Positions 12,401 to 24,105 of a stretch of DNA of 64,000 bases are shown here, one piece after another. The first letter of the stretch is position 1. Each line of letters opens with the position of its first letter. The position numbers and the translations under genes were made by a program. Location of the stretch: NCBI GenBank assembly GCA_025529335.1, contig JAMYHX010000031.1, positions 1 through 64,000 of the forward strand, given 5' to 3'. The notes beneath the pieces were generated by a model that was not told where the DNA came from, made no database searches, and worked only from the letters and a program-made list of their open reading frames with translations. This DNA comes from Rhizopus sp. PT2906. Its lineage: Eukaryota > Mucoromycota > Mucoromycetes > Mucorales > Rhizopodaceae.

Positions 12401-12939
12401 TAGTTTAGGCTGATCGTTATCTGCAGGCAAATGTCCAAGTTTATTACGTCTATCATTGGAGACACCCTTTTCTAATAATTGCTGTATTAGATCTTGTTTA
12501 TTCAAAAAATAAGCAAGATGCATAATCGTATTCTCTTCTTCTCCCCATACAAATGTTTCTAATTCTTTAGTTGTAGATTTCTAAAAAGATGATCAGCATA
12601 TCTTTCATATCAATGCTTCAGAAATAAACACTACAAAACCTTCAAGATAAATTCAATCAATTCATGTCTTTCCTCAGCCCACTCGTCTCCTTCTGCGCCA
12701 TAATCAAATAAGATATGATGAAGTGCATATAAAGGACGAATAGAGGTTCCTAATAATTTATATTCCTGTAAACGATCAATAAAATGAGCGAAATCAGTTT
12801 CGAGATGAGAAAGTGGTGTAAGTGGTGTCCATAAAAGATCAGGCTGAAGATCGAGTAATTCTTGTACTGTATGAAGGTCAAGTGCTTCAATGGCTGTAGT
12901 CCAGTCCACAACAAGTGTTTCTTCAATAGGTTCTTTCAT
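6408..12939 (-). CDS. Giant ankyrin / Bud4-anillin-like protein with PH domain
   Basis: Seven exons (12939-12640, 12580-11251, 11198-9948, 9904-8855, 8806-6996, 6930-6823, 6764-6408) join in frame to 2068 residues. Residues 1-150 look like ankyrin repeats (HTVQELLDLQPDLL, MHLAYFLNKQDLIQQLLEKG). Residues 150-540 are charged and disordered. Exons 3 and 4 each start with a long lysine/glutamate-rich helical repeat and share a second conserved block. Exon 5 has a polyQ run and an anillin-homology region at about 1740-1913 (KIYIGVSGAHDMLLPLPK to LNIEMLYLPVSDPDV). A PH domain closes the protein (WKSGYLSTRLQGQKIWQRHYYRLIG ... WVRAFKSMIG). Fungal Bud4/Int1 and animal anillin organise septins and the cytokinetic ring at the cortex, so a septin-linked role is inferred. 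The 43-nt intron at 9905-9947 is the least certain junction. A conserved anillin-PH C-terminus makes the family call strong; the ankyrin start is unusual. Confidence 0.85.
8855..11198 (-). repeat. Tandem exon duplication with KE-rich repeats inside the Bud4-like gene
   Basis: Exon 3 (11198-9948) and exon 4 (9904-8855) encode the same series of elements: a run of about 11-residue KE-rich repeats (KEDIKENAKD-like), then DTLDRS-(I/M)-(S/P)P, a DQKQL segment, (V/I)YGRDSV, a DDDDDDSVLY-(N/S)-RESMHH block, and (R/H)LDNVA..QA.AYIE. Both exons are bounded by phase-1 introns, so adding or losing one keeps the frame. The copies are diverged in sequence but collinear, which indicates an old tandem duplication. 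Confidence 0.85.
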
Positions 12940-13933
12940 AGAGTAACAAGAGAAAGGAGGAAAGGGTACACAGAATAATGAAAAATATGGACATTATACA
13001 ACAAGCTTACTTTCCATATCAGGGTTTTTGTACTCCCTTACTTTAGATCTAAAGATGTCTTAATGAAATAGATCGCTCTTGTCATAAGCTACACATTATA
13101 AATAATAAATTGTGCAATAAAGTTTAAACACCATCGCTTATGCAGGTAAGGTTTACTTAAGATCTGACGATGCATTGTATCATAAGGAATAAATATTGAC
13201 TTAGGAATGATGAATGAACTTTATAGTCTTTGTAGTAAAACATTTATTATCCAATGTTGTCAGTAAAGCTACACTGAGACATGTAGAGAAGTAATTAATA
13301 CAATAAGATAAAGCTTCACAATGATATAACAATAGAATAGGGATAGAGATTATATCTTATTACATTAAAAGCTTAAATAAGGTTGCTCGGGATAAATACT
13401 CTCCTGCTTGTGCCTAGGTTTTAGCTCTCAGATCAACAATTGGTTGGGTACAAATCCATGTACAGTCTAAAAGAAGCACTCTAAGAAGTCATCTATGATC
13501 AAAGAATGATATTTATAATATAAATTTACACGCATAAATGATAGCCGATCTAGCATGAATAGAATTGTCTCTAAATTAAACAAATAGCTCAAAACTAAAC
13601 CAATTAGTAGAAGTAAAACTAGTGACTCTCTTGAAGAGTGAAGAAGTATAAACGGATCTCCTTATTCCTTGTCATTGACCGTTGTCTTATATTTCAAGAA
13701 TAAAAAGTATCTCAACGTACTTGGTGCTTTTATATCTTTAATGGCCATTTTTCTCTTTATCTGTAGCAATTGAATACTGTTATAAATATATATTTTATTT
13801 CATATAGAAATGAGGAGTGTGCAAGTGAATACAAATGAACCCGCCTACATAAAATATTTGTGTGGCAACAATAAAAAAAACCAGGCGTGCGGAGAGAGAA
13901 CTTTTTTTCATACTAAAACTTTCTTTTATATAA
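12940..13933. other. Intergenic region between divergent genes
   Basis: About 990 bases separate the Bud4-like start (-) from the coiled-coil gene start (+). It is AT-rich with no recognisable coding frame. It must contain both promoters, but no specific site could be assigned. Confidence 0.6.
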
Positions 13934-15397
13934 ATGGTGGAACAAAACAAGACAGATTCCACTGGATCAAAGCCAGGAGTGTACTGTCAAAAGAAAAGAA
14001 AGAAAGATGATGCTCATGTTGTTTATTTTAGATTGACTCCTCTTTGTTTGACAGCACTTTCAAAAATAGATAAAATCAAAAAAAGAGACTATTTTGAAAA
14101 CTTGGCTAAACAACTACAAAGGCTTCCAGTCAAACGACGCTTTGACCCCAATTATTCTAAAAGACTATGTAAAACTGTAACCCTTTTTTATCATGGATCT
14201 TTTTCAAAGTTGTATTCACTTGCCTTTTAGGTAAACACTTGACTCATACCAAAAGAGATTACTATAGAACAAGTCAAGAGTAAGTGGCAATCATCAAAAA
14301 CAGGAAATAACATGTTTTAGGTTACGAAAGAATGAAAAACGCATGGCTTCAACTATGACAGATGATATGACACTGCCTGTGAAGAAGCTGAAAACACTGT
14401 CAAATTCTATTCAAAACGATCTTGCTGCAGAAGTCACACCAGTTCAGATACATACGAATAGACGTTTGAAGGATTTGAATGAAAGCCTCAAACAACTACA
14501 GGAAGAAAAGATGAGTAAGAAAGAATTTAATGAATGGAAACAGAAATTATGGAGTATTGTTCGCGAAATCAAGAATTTACCAGAAACGATACGTGATCCA
14601 ACCGATTACGATCACTTTATAAAAGAACTCAACAAACTTTGGGATAAAGCAAAACATTTTCATCAGCCACAGAAAGTTAGAGCTCAAATTGCTGATGAGG
14701 TAGTCAGGAAGATCTTAGGACTACCTTCTATTAAAGAAGAGAAAGAGAAAAAGAAGAGCCTAGATAACTTAATCAACAACGCATTGAGCTATTGTCTACA
14801 AGACGCAATTGATGATTATATGTCAACGCAGGTGGATGGTTGGCACAGACTAGAAAAACTTGTTTGGGATGAAAACAATTCATACGCTGAAAGTTGCGTT
14901 TGTGATGCTGATGTAAAAATATTGAAAGCAATTAGAGAAAACAGACATCACCAAAAGAAAGACTCACAAATACAAATTGATGAAGAGCGTGTTGATAAGA
15001 TACTGGATGAAGTTAATAATATTATGGTACCAGCCTACACACGAGGTGAGCTCTTCTGCAAGGAGCATTTGGATAAACTGAATGTACAATTTGATCATAT
15101 CAATGACATACTACAGTAAGTTGAATTATATCTAGCATCATATCCGCTTACAGTATATGTATTAGGAACCATTCCGAAATCCTAAAGGTGCTGGCAAATC
15201 CAGATGATAAGGACCTTCAAAGTACTTCGAATAACAACGTACTACCATCTACAATCTCTTATAGTGATGAAAGTTCATGCTTATCCACTGCACTTGCTAC
15301 TTGGGTGAAGCAGTACACAAAGGAATACGTTTCAGAACTACAAGAGCAAATAGATAATCTTCAGAAACAAGTAAACAACGTGCCTAGTATATCTTAA
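13934..15397 (+). CDS. Uncharacterised coiled-coil protein
   Basis: Four exons (13934-14168, 14231-14279, 14321-15115, 15166-15397) give 436 residues. Start choice: ATG 13934 lies directly behind an in-frame TAA at 13931. An internal ATG at 14343 would also open the long third exon, but the GTAAGT donor at 14280 and TTTTAG acceptor at 14320 join the upstream exons to it in frame (SQELRKNEKRMAS). The protein is basic at the N-terminus (KKRKKDDAHVVYFRL) and then mostly helical and charged (LKDLNESLKQLQEEKMSKKEF, ELQEQIDNLQKQV), consistent with coiled coils. I recognise no domain. The first two exons are less certain than the last two. Confidence 0.65.
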
Positions 15398-15821
15398 CTA
15401 GAAAACAAGCATTATGATACCTTTTTTCTTTGCATAATGATGTATATTTCTCTCTTTTTCTGTGTGCTTATCTTTGCTATTTATTAATAAAATCACAGAA
15501 TATTAACATTTTATCCAAATAGAGTGAAGAGGCGCTATGCCAGATAGACATTTACCCAATTAAGAAAGATGAAAGAAAAATAAAGCATACAGAAAGTGAT
15601 CCTTGGTCTATGTCATCTCGTTATCTGTTAATTGATTTGCGAAATAACAAACTGAGATTAGGCCGGCTCAACACAATGGTCCCGCAAGCTGTGTTTGAAG
15701 TTTAAACATAAGCCAATTTTTTTTTATAATCCCAGGTTCTGAGGCTGGGGTTCCTATTAACATTTGACTGCCCACTTTTTTTTAGAATTTGTCAATCCAA
15801 CCTCTACACCCCTTTCCCCTA
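15398..15821. other. Intergenic region upstream of the PPR gene
   Basis: About 420 bases. An AATAAA-containing stretch near 15486-15492 could serve as the polyadenylation signal of the coiled-coil gene. The rest includes T-rich runs near 15718 and 15776 just before the PPR start. No other element was identified. Confidence 0.5.
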
Positions 15822-18800
15822 ATGGTTCGCTTAGGATGTCGACAGCTACATTCAGGTGTGAGGCAACATGTTAATCATCACCTTCCACAACAGCCAAAAT
15901 TTTCAATTATACACAGCTGTCAGTTTAGATCCATAGCTAATCTGTCGACAGGAACCAAAAAAGGTAATGGATCAAGGATTTTCATTGTGTGCATTTTCTA
16001 ATCATTTTTACTTTGCTCGCCTTTAGAAGAATCTATGAGCATCCAAAGCTATCTGTCAGATATCGACCACGCTTTTATTCAACAACAAAAGGCAGCTACA
16101 AAAAGAAAGATTCCAGTTCATATTTCTTCCAAGATCAACAAACTAGATTCACCGATCCTTCTGTCTATTCACTCTCATCTCTCTTCTGGAGATACAGCCA
16201 AAGCATGGAAAATATTTGATAAATCTATTCTACCTTTATCTGAGCACCCCATACCTCGAGCTACAGCACACATGTTGTTGGAATCTTTATATTCAGACAT
16301 TTACAGCAACTATGCTCGATTCTCACTTAATTTTGGGAAAATTGGAGAACTGTATGTGACAAGACTGGAAGCACTCGTGGGGCTGGTCAAGAGATCTGCC
16401 ATTAGACATAATCTATGGGATAAACGCGATTTTTGTATGCTCATTGAAATGTATGGTAAATTGAATCAACTTCGACGAGCAGAGGCACTGTTTAGAAATA
16501 TGTCACAACACTGCCAGGACGAACTTTGTGTGGATATTTATAATGAAATGCTTGCTATGTATGTTCGTCGTTTTAAATACGAAAGCGACATAGTCAAAAA
16601 GCGCTATTACTCAAAGATGGAATCATTGGAAACAGAGATGATACGAAAAAACTTGACACCAAAGACATCATCGTATAACCTAATGTTGGCTGCCAAGGTC
16701 AAGCTGCAAGATCTACCGGGAGCAGAGAAAGTTCTTTCGAGGATGAAAACACCACCCAACAGAATGACTTACAATATTTTGTTGAATGGATTCTTGAAGG
16801 AGTGCAGAACAGCAAAGGATAGAGAGGTTGCCAGCAAATGGCTGGAAAGATTGGCAACATCTGCGGTTGAGCCAAATGCACGAACTTTTAAAAATGTCAT
16901 TGACGGTTTAGCGGAACAAGCTAGTCATTATATGCGGATGAAGGAAACAGAAGAAGTTAAAGCAATTGTTCAGTCAGTGTCCAGTCTACATAATGTAATG
17001 AATCGCTTAGGATACAGAATAGATACAGAAATGATCAACACTCTTTTAAAATGTTATACTGCTGCCAATCATGTAGAACATATAGACGCAATCATGGGAA
17101 TGCTAGCACTTCCAGAGAGAAAAGGTGGCTGCGGGAACTGTGGATGTGGCAAACAGAGTACAGCACAAGTCGAACCCTTTAAGCAGCAAAAAAAGGTTTT
17201 ACCAGACGCATACACATTCAATATCTTGATAAACCATCATCTCTCAAATGGAAGATTAGAGCAAGCCTTTCAGATGTATAATGACATGGTTACCCTTAAG
17301 CTTGATCCAGATACGGCAACATATGGTAGCTTTATCTCCTACTATGCTAATCAAGGTGCTGTTGAAGAAAGTTTAAAATATCTTGATGTCATGAAGAAAA
17401 AAGGAATCCCTGCCAATAACTATATTTATAACATTCTGTTAAAATGCTCAGGGAAATATCCACAGTTTGCTCATCTTATCACCCCACATCTTGATTCGAT
17501 CTTGACAACAGGCGTTAGCTTGGATACCGTTTCTAAAAACATCTTGCTTCAAATGCAAACAAAAAGTTCGCAAAGCTTAGATACCAGTTTCGAAAACTTT
17601 TTAGACACCCTCGATCGAAATCTATATACCGGAAGCGACGTTAGTGAGCATCCAGCACCAACAACACGAACTTATAATACATTATTACAAACCAGTGGCC
17701 GGTTCTATAAAGCAAAAAAAGCAAGATTCAACAAGACATTAGAGTTAGTTATGAATAGCTTAGACACCTCCAATGTTCGACCAGATATCTTGACTTTTGC
17801 ACTGGAAATTCGCAATGCTTCTTATCGAGGAGATATGATTAAAGCAGAATCAATATACAAGTCAATGATGGATTCTGGCATTAAACCCAACACCTTTATT
17901 TTCTCACATTTAATATATGGTTACAGTAATATTGGGAAATTAGACAAAGCACAAGATATTTTAAGAATGATGTCAGGTCCACCCTATAAAGTTATACCTA
18001 GTGCTATCAACTATGCACCTCTGATTAAAGCCTATGTAGAATCAGCTGAATACGATAAGGCACATGGACTGTTTCGAGAAATGCTGGACAGTAACGTAAC
18101 CGCAGATCTTGTCATTTACACCATTCTGGCTGAGGCATTTTTACATTACCCTGCAAAGGATAGCGGCAAAAGAGCCATTGAATTACTTGAGAGTATCCAA
18201 AGCTCTGGTATATCCATGGACACAGCCTCGCTTACTCTTTTAGCCAGTGCATATGGTAGTGACGCAGCGTTCATGATAGAGTCGTCTGAGCATTCTTTCC
18301 AACAGGAAGAGAATCTCCGAGAAAGCCTTGAAAGCTATACCAACAAGGTTAATACGATATATGAGCAGCTTAAAAGAAAACATTGGCTTGACTCCCAGGC
18401 TATCTCAGCATTACTATCAGCACATATCCAAATGAAAAATCTCACGGCTGCATGGACACTTTGGAAAGATTGTAAAGGCTACAAGCCAGAACTTTTAAAT
18501 AGTCACAACTATAATACACTGTTGACTGGTTTTGCAGCTGACAAGCATTGGTATCCTTTAGCGATAATGACATTTAAAGACATGGCAAGTGAAGAGCGAA
18601 TACGTCCTACGGTCTATACATTTGATACAATGATATGGGCAGCACATTTGATGAATGATGATGAAACTGTGGAATACCTCTGGTCTTCTCCCCTGCGAAT
18701 AAATCCAGACACAGACAAACCTTTTGCTTTGCTAGTACGCAGTTATTATGCTGTTTTAGATACCATGTTAAGGAATAACAAACTGAATGCTGCAAAGGAT

Positions 18801-18914
18801 GCTTTTCAAGAATACCAATCAATACCAAGCACCCCTGACTCATCTACAGTTTGGAATAACAAGATAAACAATTTAGTATCATGGCAAGACTTTACAAAGA
18901 ATACTACATACTAG
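15822..18914 (+). CDS. Mitochondrial pentatricopeptide repeat (PPR) protein
   Basis: Two exons (15822-15963, 16027-18914) give 1009 residues. The first exon is rich in arginine and lacks acids (MVRLGCRQLHSGVRQHVNHH), a typical mitochondrial presequence. The body is built of 35-residue helical hairpin repeats, for example SYNLMLAAKVKLQDLPGAEK, NTFIFSHLIYGYSNIGKLDK and YTFNILINHHLSNGRLEQAF. PPR proteins bind organelle RNAs and act in their processing, stability or translation, so a mitochondrial RNA role is inferred; the target cannot be read from sequence. An insert at about residues 413-420 carries CGNCGCGK, an unusual cysteine cluster between repeats. ATG 15822 is preferred over the 16035 ATG because only the former supplies a targeting signal and splices in phase. 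Confidence 0.88.
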
Positions 18915-19614
18915 AGTATCTCACGGTGATATCGCCGTATTTATTTAAAATTGTAAAAATAAATGTATAAAGTAATTTATAAAGAGGTTATCCACACTTT
19001 TTACATACTATCCTAACCTTGAAGGGGGGCATCAACATCTATGTATATATACAAATATCTCTTTCTTTTGCGTAGAAGTATGATTGATATAGTTTTTAAC
19101 CAAGGTAACACAAATCATATGCATAAAGCGTCAATCATATCCTTTTTTGACATTAAACAAAAGGTATAAAATGAGAATAAAGAAGATAAAGAGAGTATAG
19201 AAGAGATTAAATACAATGGTAATATTAATTGCAAACTGGTTTTAGACTAAAAAAAGGAACTGTGTTACTCTTTAATCATTAAAACCAAGACAAAATAGTA
19301 TGAAATATAGACTAAACACTCTAGACAGTCTTTTGAATTGTCAAATTATATAGTCTTTCTTTATTTTTCTATGTATTAATGCTTTTGTAATATTTTGATG
19401 GTTATATAAAAAACACGTGTATAAGAATAGCTTGTAAACAATGCATGAAAGTAGTAACACGAAGAATTTATTATTATACATTCATACATCTCTTAGGCTT
19501 TCTTTAAAAAGAGGAGAAAGTGGTAATTGTGTCCTTTACAAGTGTTTAACGAACATACAAGAAAGTAAAGAGAAAGAAAGAGAGATAAACATGGACTGAA
19601 ACAGTACTGCTTTC

Positions 19615-20350
19615 AAGCGTAAACCTTATTTTCATGCTTTCAACCTTAATTTCTTTAAAACACTAATAGCACAAAACAAAATAGAAATAAATAAAAAGGT
19701 ATAAAAAGAGGGAAATTTGCTCTCATCCCTTTTTCTCTCTCTCTTTCTTTTCTCTTTATACTTTTCTCTTTTACTCTTATTGGTTCCTTCTGGTTGTTCT
19801 CTTTGGCCAAGGTAAGTTTTTTTTATAAAACTGACTCAGCAAGGCGATGATTGTGTGTTCAATGATTTCTATGCAATCTCTCTATGATGCTCAACACGTG
19901 TCCTGGACTGACAACGGTCGCTCGTTTGATCACTCAACTGGAGGCTCTCAGGCGGCCAAGAGGAGAGTTATGGGACATTCGATCGGAATCTTTACAGGGG
20001 GTTAGTAGCTAATTGGGAGCTAGTTATCTGAGATCACAGTTGTGGCAAATCTTTGATGATGCTTCCTGTTGTCTGACTGGCGCAGTGGAGCACATAAGCT
20101 AGCTGACAATTGACAAGGCTCAGCTAATGCATATCCCTACGGTATGTCTGCTACTGCGGGTCTTTGCAGGTTGCTCTGGTATTTGATGGTTTTTATGGGT
20201 ACCTGGTCCCTTGTTCTGATGGTCAATGTCGTCACAGCAGCAATCAGAGCCTTTAAAAGCCTTTTGGTATCGTTGCTGACCTTTTTCTTCTTCTCTTAGG
20301 TTTTCTTTGCAAGCATTGGCTATTGGGAATAATCTTTAATAAATAAATAT
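19615..20350 (+). repeat. Dispersed transcript-like repeat, copy 1
   Basis: This roughly 735-base unit is closely similar over its length to 49531-50241. It is laid out like a transcription unit: TATAAAA at about 19700, a pyrimidine-rich stretch with CTCTCTCT, a conserved GTAAGT donor at 19812 (after GGCCAAG), a conserved TCTTAG acceptor ending at 20299, and AATAAA signals at about 20338. The implied intron is about 488 bases. A short frame inside the intron (around 19848-20005) is disrupted by a two-base length difference between the copies, so it is probably not coding. It could be a spliced non-coding RNA gene or, less likely, a solo LTR, since no TG...CA ends were seen. Confidence 0.7.
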
Positions 20351-20792
20351 TTTCTTTCAATCATATATTTTTCGCACCAATGTCTACACTTTATACATTA
20401 TCAAAATTATAAGAAATCTTGAAATCTTTTTTATTATTACGCTTAAATCACTTTGACTTTACCTGATGAATCTGCAAAGTATATGAATTTCTTTAATATC
20501 CTATTAAAAATGAAGGATTATTGACAGCCAGGTCAAATGAGAAGTCTAAAAAAGACCATGCAAGATGAAAAAGAAGGGAGGGAGGGCCGTGGACCCTGCT
20601 TTCGACTATCTCTTCTTCATATTTATTCCACAGTGGCTGGAGTCTGTAGCAACACCTCTACAATAAAAAAAATAAAAAAAAAAAGACAAAGCACGCATTA
20701 AATCAAAATTTGGCACACGAATTTCAAGCTACAGAAATTGCTTTCATAATTCTCTTTGAAACTGCCTCACATGAGTTAATGTCAATACACCT

Positions 20793-20796
<4 letters not shown>

Positions 20797-20845
<49 letters not shown>
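20797..20845 (+). repeat. A49 homopolymer tract
   Basis: Forty-nine consecutive A residues follow CACCTGTTT. Unlike the tract at 3383 there is no polyadenylation-like signal just before it, so retroposition is less clear. The exact length may be affected by sequencing slippage. Confidence 0.8.
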
Positions 20846-20847
<2 letters not shown>

Positions 20848-21588
20848 AGAAATCTTGTACTTTTGCGTTCACAATATGGGAATAAAAGTGTATGGCAGAT
20901 AGTAAAAGTCATGTACTGTATAACGTGAGTCGTGAGTAATAAATTATCACCTCTCAATAAAGAAATGCCAATGCTTGAACAAATACTGTCTGTAGTATAT
21001 ATAGAATTAATGCAATGATGCCATAGCGCTCTATATGGGAAAGATAAATGAATAGCTGATGGACAAGAATAGTATGACTTCAAGCGTACCCATAGCAATG
21101 GCTACCTTTGCACAAAATTGCTAGAAATAGAATCACAATAACCTGTGCATAGTTACAGCCAAATGGGAGATACGATATATCTAAACCAGTGTAGCTTCAG
21201 GATGTCACTTGCTTTATGTTTTTTTCTTTTCAAGGAATAAAAGAATAATATTTATAGGTAACTAGTAAATATATCTGTTACATAATGTACCTTGCCTTTT
21301 CGTTGGTCAACCATATGGCTCAACTATACATCAAAAAGAAATCATACGGTACAATGCAATGAAAGACAGTGACACGATTAAACACAGGCGGTAGGACAGA
21401 AATAAAGTGGCCTATAATCATACGGGCCGGGCAATATGTCTGAGATGGAAGAATACCGGTGGTAGTACAACCGAACAGCGGTGGTTCCTATGATTGATGA
21501 AAAAGAAAAAAAATGTCCACAGGGAATATGATTTGTTTTCTTATTTGTATATGATTAATCATATATAAAGTAAAGAAACATAAAGTAA

Positions 21589-23808
21589 ATGGGTGTTGTG
21601 TGTTGTAGAGAAGATTCTTTAGACCTTGATGGAGAAGGTATATATGATGGTCATGATATATAATCATGTACTTATATTCTATAGTCGACTTGTCACATTT
21701 TACACTATTAAGATCTGTTGGAAAAGGTGCCTTTGGTAAAGTCAGAGTAGTTCAACATAAAAGTACCAAGAAACTATATGCTTTAAAATACATCAACAAG
21801 ACAAAATGCATCCAAATGAAAGCGGTTGAAAATATTATTTCTGAAAGAAAATTATTGGAACAAATTGATTGTAACCTGATTGTAAATATGAGATATGCAT
21901 TTCAAGATGATGAAAATCTATTCATGGTTCTCGATTTAATGCTTGGTGGTGATTTAAGATTTCATTTGGATAGATTAGGTGTTATGCCTGAAGAATATGT
22001 TCGATTCTATGCTGCTGAAGTTGCCTTGGGCTTACACTATTTACATTCATTAAATATTATTCATCGGTAACTAATTATATTTTTATATATTTAAAATTTT
22101 ATATTCACCTTGATGTTATTATTATGATTAGTGACCTTAAGCCAGATAATATCTTATTGGATGAAAAGGGTCATGCTCATTTAACAGATTTTAATATCGC
22201 AACAATGATAACTGGTTCAAAGCCTCTGACTTCGGTTGCAGGTAGCTTTGCTTATATTGCACCTGAAGTATTATTAAAGAGAGGTTATCTCACTTCTGTC
22301 GATTGGTGGTCAATGGGTGTCGTTTGTTATGAACTATTATTTGGCAAAGTAAAGCATTTAAACTCATCTTATTACTGTCTAGATTTTTAATTACATTATC
22401 AATAGAGACCATTCAGAGGAAAAACAAATGATGCTTTACAGCAAGCCATTCTACATGATCCAGTCACATTTCCACATCATCATAAAGTATCATCAACAGC
22501 CATAGACTTTATAAAATCTCTACTCACTCGTGATGTCGATCGTCGTATTGGCAACGGCAAGCAAGGATTTGACAGATTAATGGCTCATCCTTGGTTTGTT
22601 GGTATGGACTGGGAAAAATTAAGATTAAAACAAGTTGATCCACCTTTTGTACCTGACGTAAGATTTTACATGATAAACAAACCATTCATCATAACATTTC
22701 TTTGTTTGAATAGAATAAAAAGGCCAACTTTGATCCAACTCATGAATTAGAGGAAATACTATTAGAGAATAACCCACTTAAAGTTAAAAAGAAGAATCCT
22801 AAACGCAGTGCAGGTGTTTCTTGCTCAGATAAAAGCCTTCAAACAAGTGGAGACCCAGAACTAGTCGAACAAAATCCAGAAAGACAACTGATGGAAGATA
22901 AATTCTTAACTTACGACTATAGTAAACCAGAAGAAAACGAAAATAGAAAAAAGTTGGCTGAGCAGAGACACTGGGCTCAAAAGATGAACAAGACAACCGG
23001 TCACCCTACTAGAAAAGCTGGAGGCACTTATAAAGCAAGTGTACTAGATTATCTCAACCAAAAACCGCCGACACCATTGACTGCTGCAGATATTTTAAAA
23101 TTGGAAGAATTAGCCAGATCTGCAAAAGCGGGGTTAGGTAGAGATAAATCAAATGAATGGAGACCACCTTCTGGCTTATTAGGACATGGGACTATTGCTG
23201 ATGGATTTCCAACTGATGCTGTTAAAGCAAGAGATAACTATATATTAGAACACGGTGGCAATCCTCCACCTAGTAGACCTCCTCCATTAACCCAGCATCG
23301 CACTAGTCATAGTAGTAGGTATTAGAATAAGATAGCGATGACAATAAAAAGGACGCATCATGATATATATTCTATAGGATATAGATTAAGTATTTCTTCC
23401 TCAGAAGCTGATAGCTTTCCATTGGCACATTCACCCGACAACTGTGAATACCCTTTAATAGCGTCTGCTGCGGCTATTGGAACCTCAGCCATAATAATGA
23501 ACAACAATAACAACAGCAGCCGTGCAAAGTATTCAGCTTCAGTGACATCGACCGTCAGTTCGCAAACACTGCATGACCCTTCTTCTAGTAAATCAAACAC
23601 AAATTCAAGTCTTACTATTAACTCTATTAATCGTCAACAACAGCAACAGCAACAGCAACAACAACAACAACAACAGCAGCAGCAACCCCCTACGCGTATG
23701 TCCAGTATACCTCGATTAACTAATCTTAATGCTTTATCCAATCCTCTTCCCCCTCCTACCTATTTACCTCCACCTATTCCAACAGATTTACCAGCAATAC
23801 CTAAATAA
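21589..23808 (+). CDS. YANK/STK32-type serine/threonine kinase
   Basis: Exons 21589-21637, 21685-22066, 22132-22348, 22406-22657 and 22714-23318 are secure. A last exon 23391-23808 is inferred, giving 640 residues. The kinase domain (about 20-290) shows GKGAFGKV, the ALKYI lysine, HRDLKPDN, DFNIAT in place of DFG and SFAYIAPEVL. DFNIA and the overall order identify the YANK branch of the AGC group. The protein starts MGVVCC, a likely N-myristoylation plus palmitoylation signal as in STK32 proteins, predicting membrane attachment. Without the last splice, translation stops at TAG 23323-23325 (503 residues). With a 72-nt intron (23319-23390) the same frame continues into an N-, Q- and P-rich tail (polyQ at about 23632-23683). 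An alternative acceptor at 23377 would give an immediate stop. Confidence 0.85.
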
Positions 23809-24105
23809 AGTTTATTTATATGTATAGTTAGCTTATGACACGATATTGTACACACATTCAGATATGCATTAATAAAATACGATCTAGCTATGGTTTATAT
23901 TGTAAAAAAAAGTCAGCCTTGTATCTATACTACGTTTATATATTCAACCTACAAATCTGACATTTACAATAAACAAAAGTACCTTTAATAGCTCACTACC
24001 ATTTATAGTAACTTGTTTTCATTTTAAGCTTTATTTATAAATAATAAAAGAAAAAAACAGGCACCAACGCTTTCTTCTTTTTGTTCACAAACTATCTTAA
24101 AAAGA

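Larger units (their letters stand above)
18915..21588. other. Long intergenic region with a dispersed repeat and a poly(A) tract
   Basis: No protein gene is supported in these 2.7 kb. The region holds copy 1 of the dispersed repeat (19615-20350) and an A49 tract (20797-20845). The flanks are AT-rich. Confidence 0.65.

Noticed and set aside
19848..20005. Conserved small peptide in the dispersed repeat
   Set aside because: The two copies differ by a frame-changing indel, so a shared full peptide is unlikely; kept only as a finding.
20710..21098. Frames containing polylysine or polyphenylalanine across the A49 tract
   Set aside because: Produced by the homopolymer; no supporting features.
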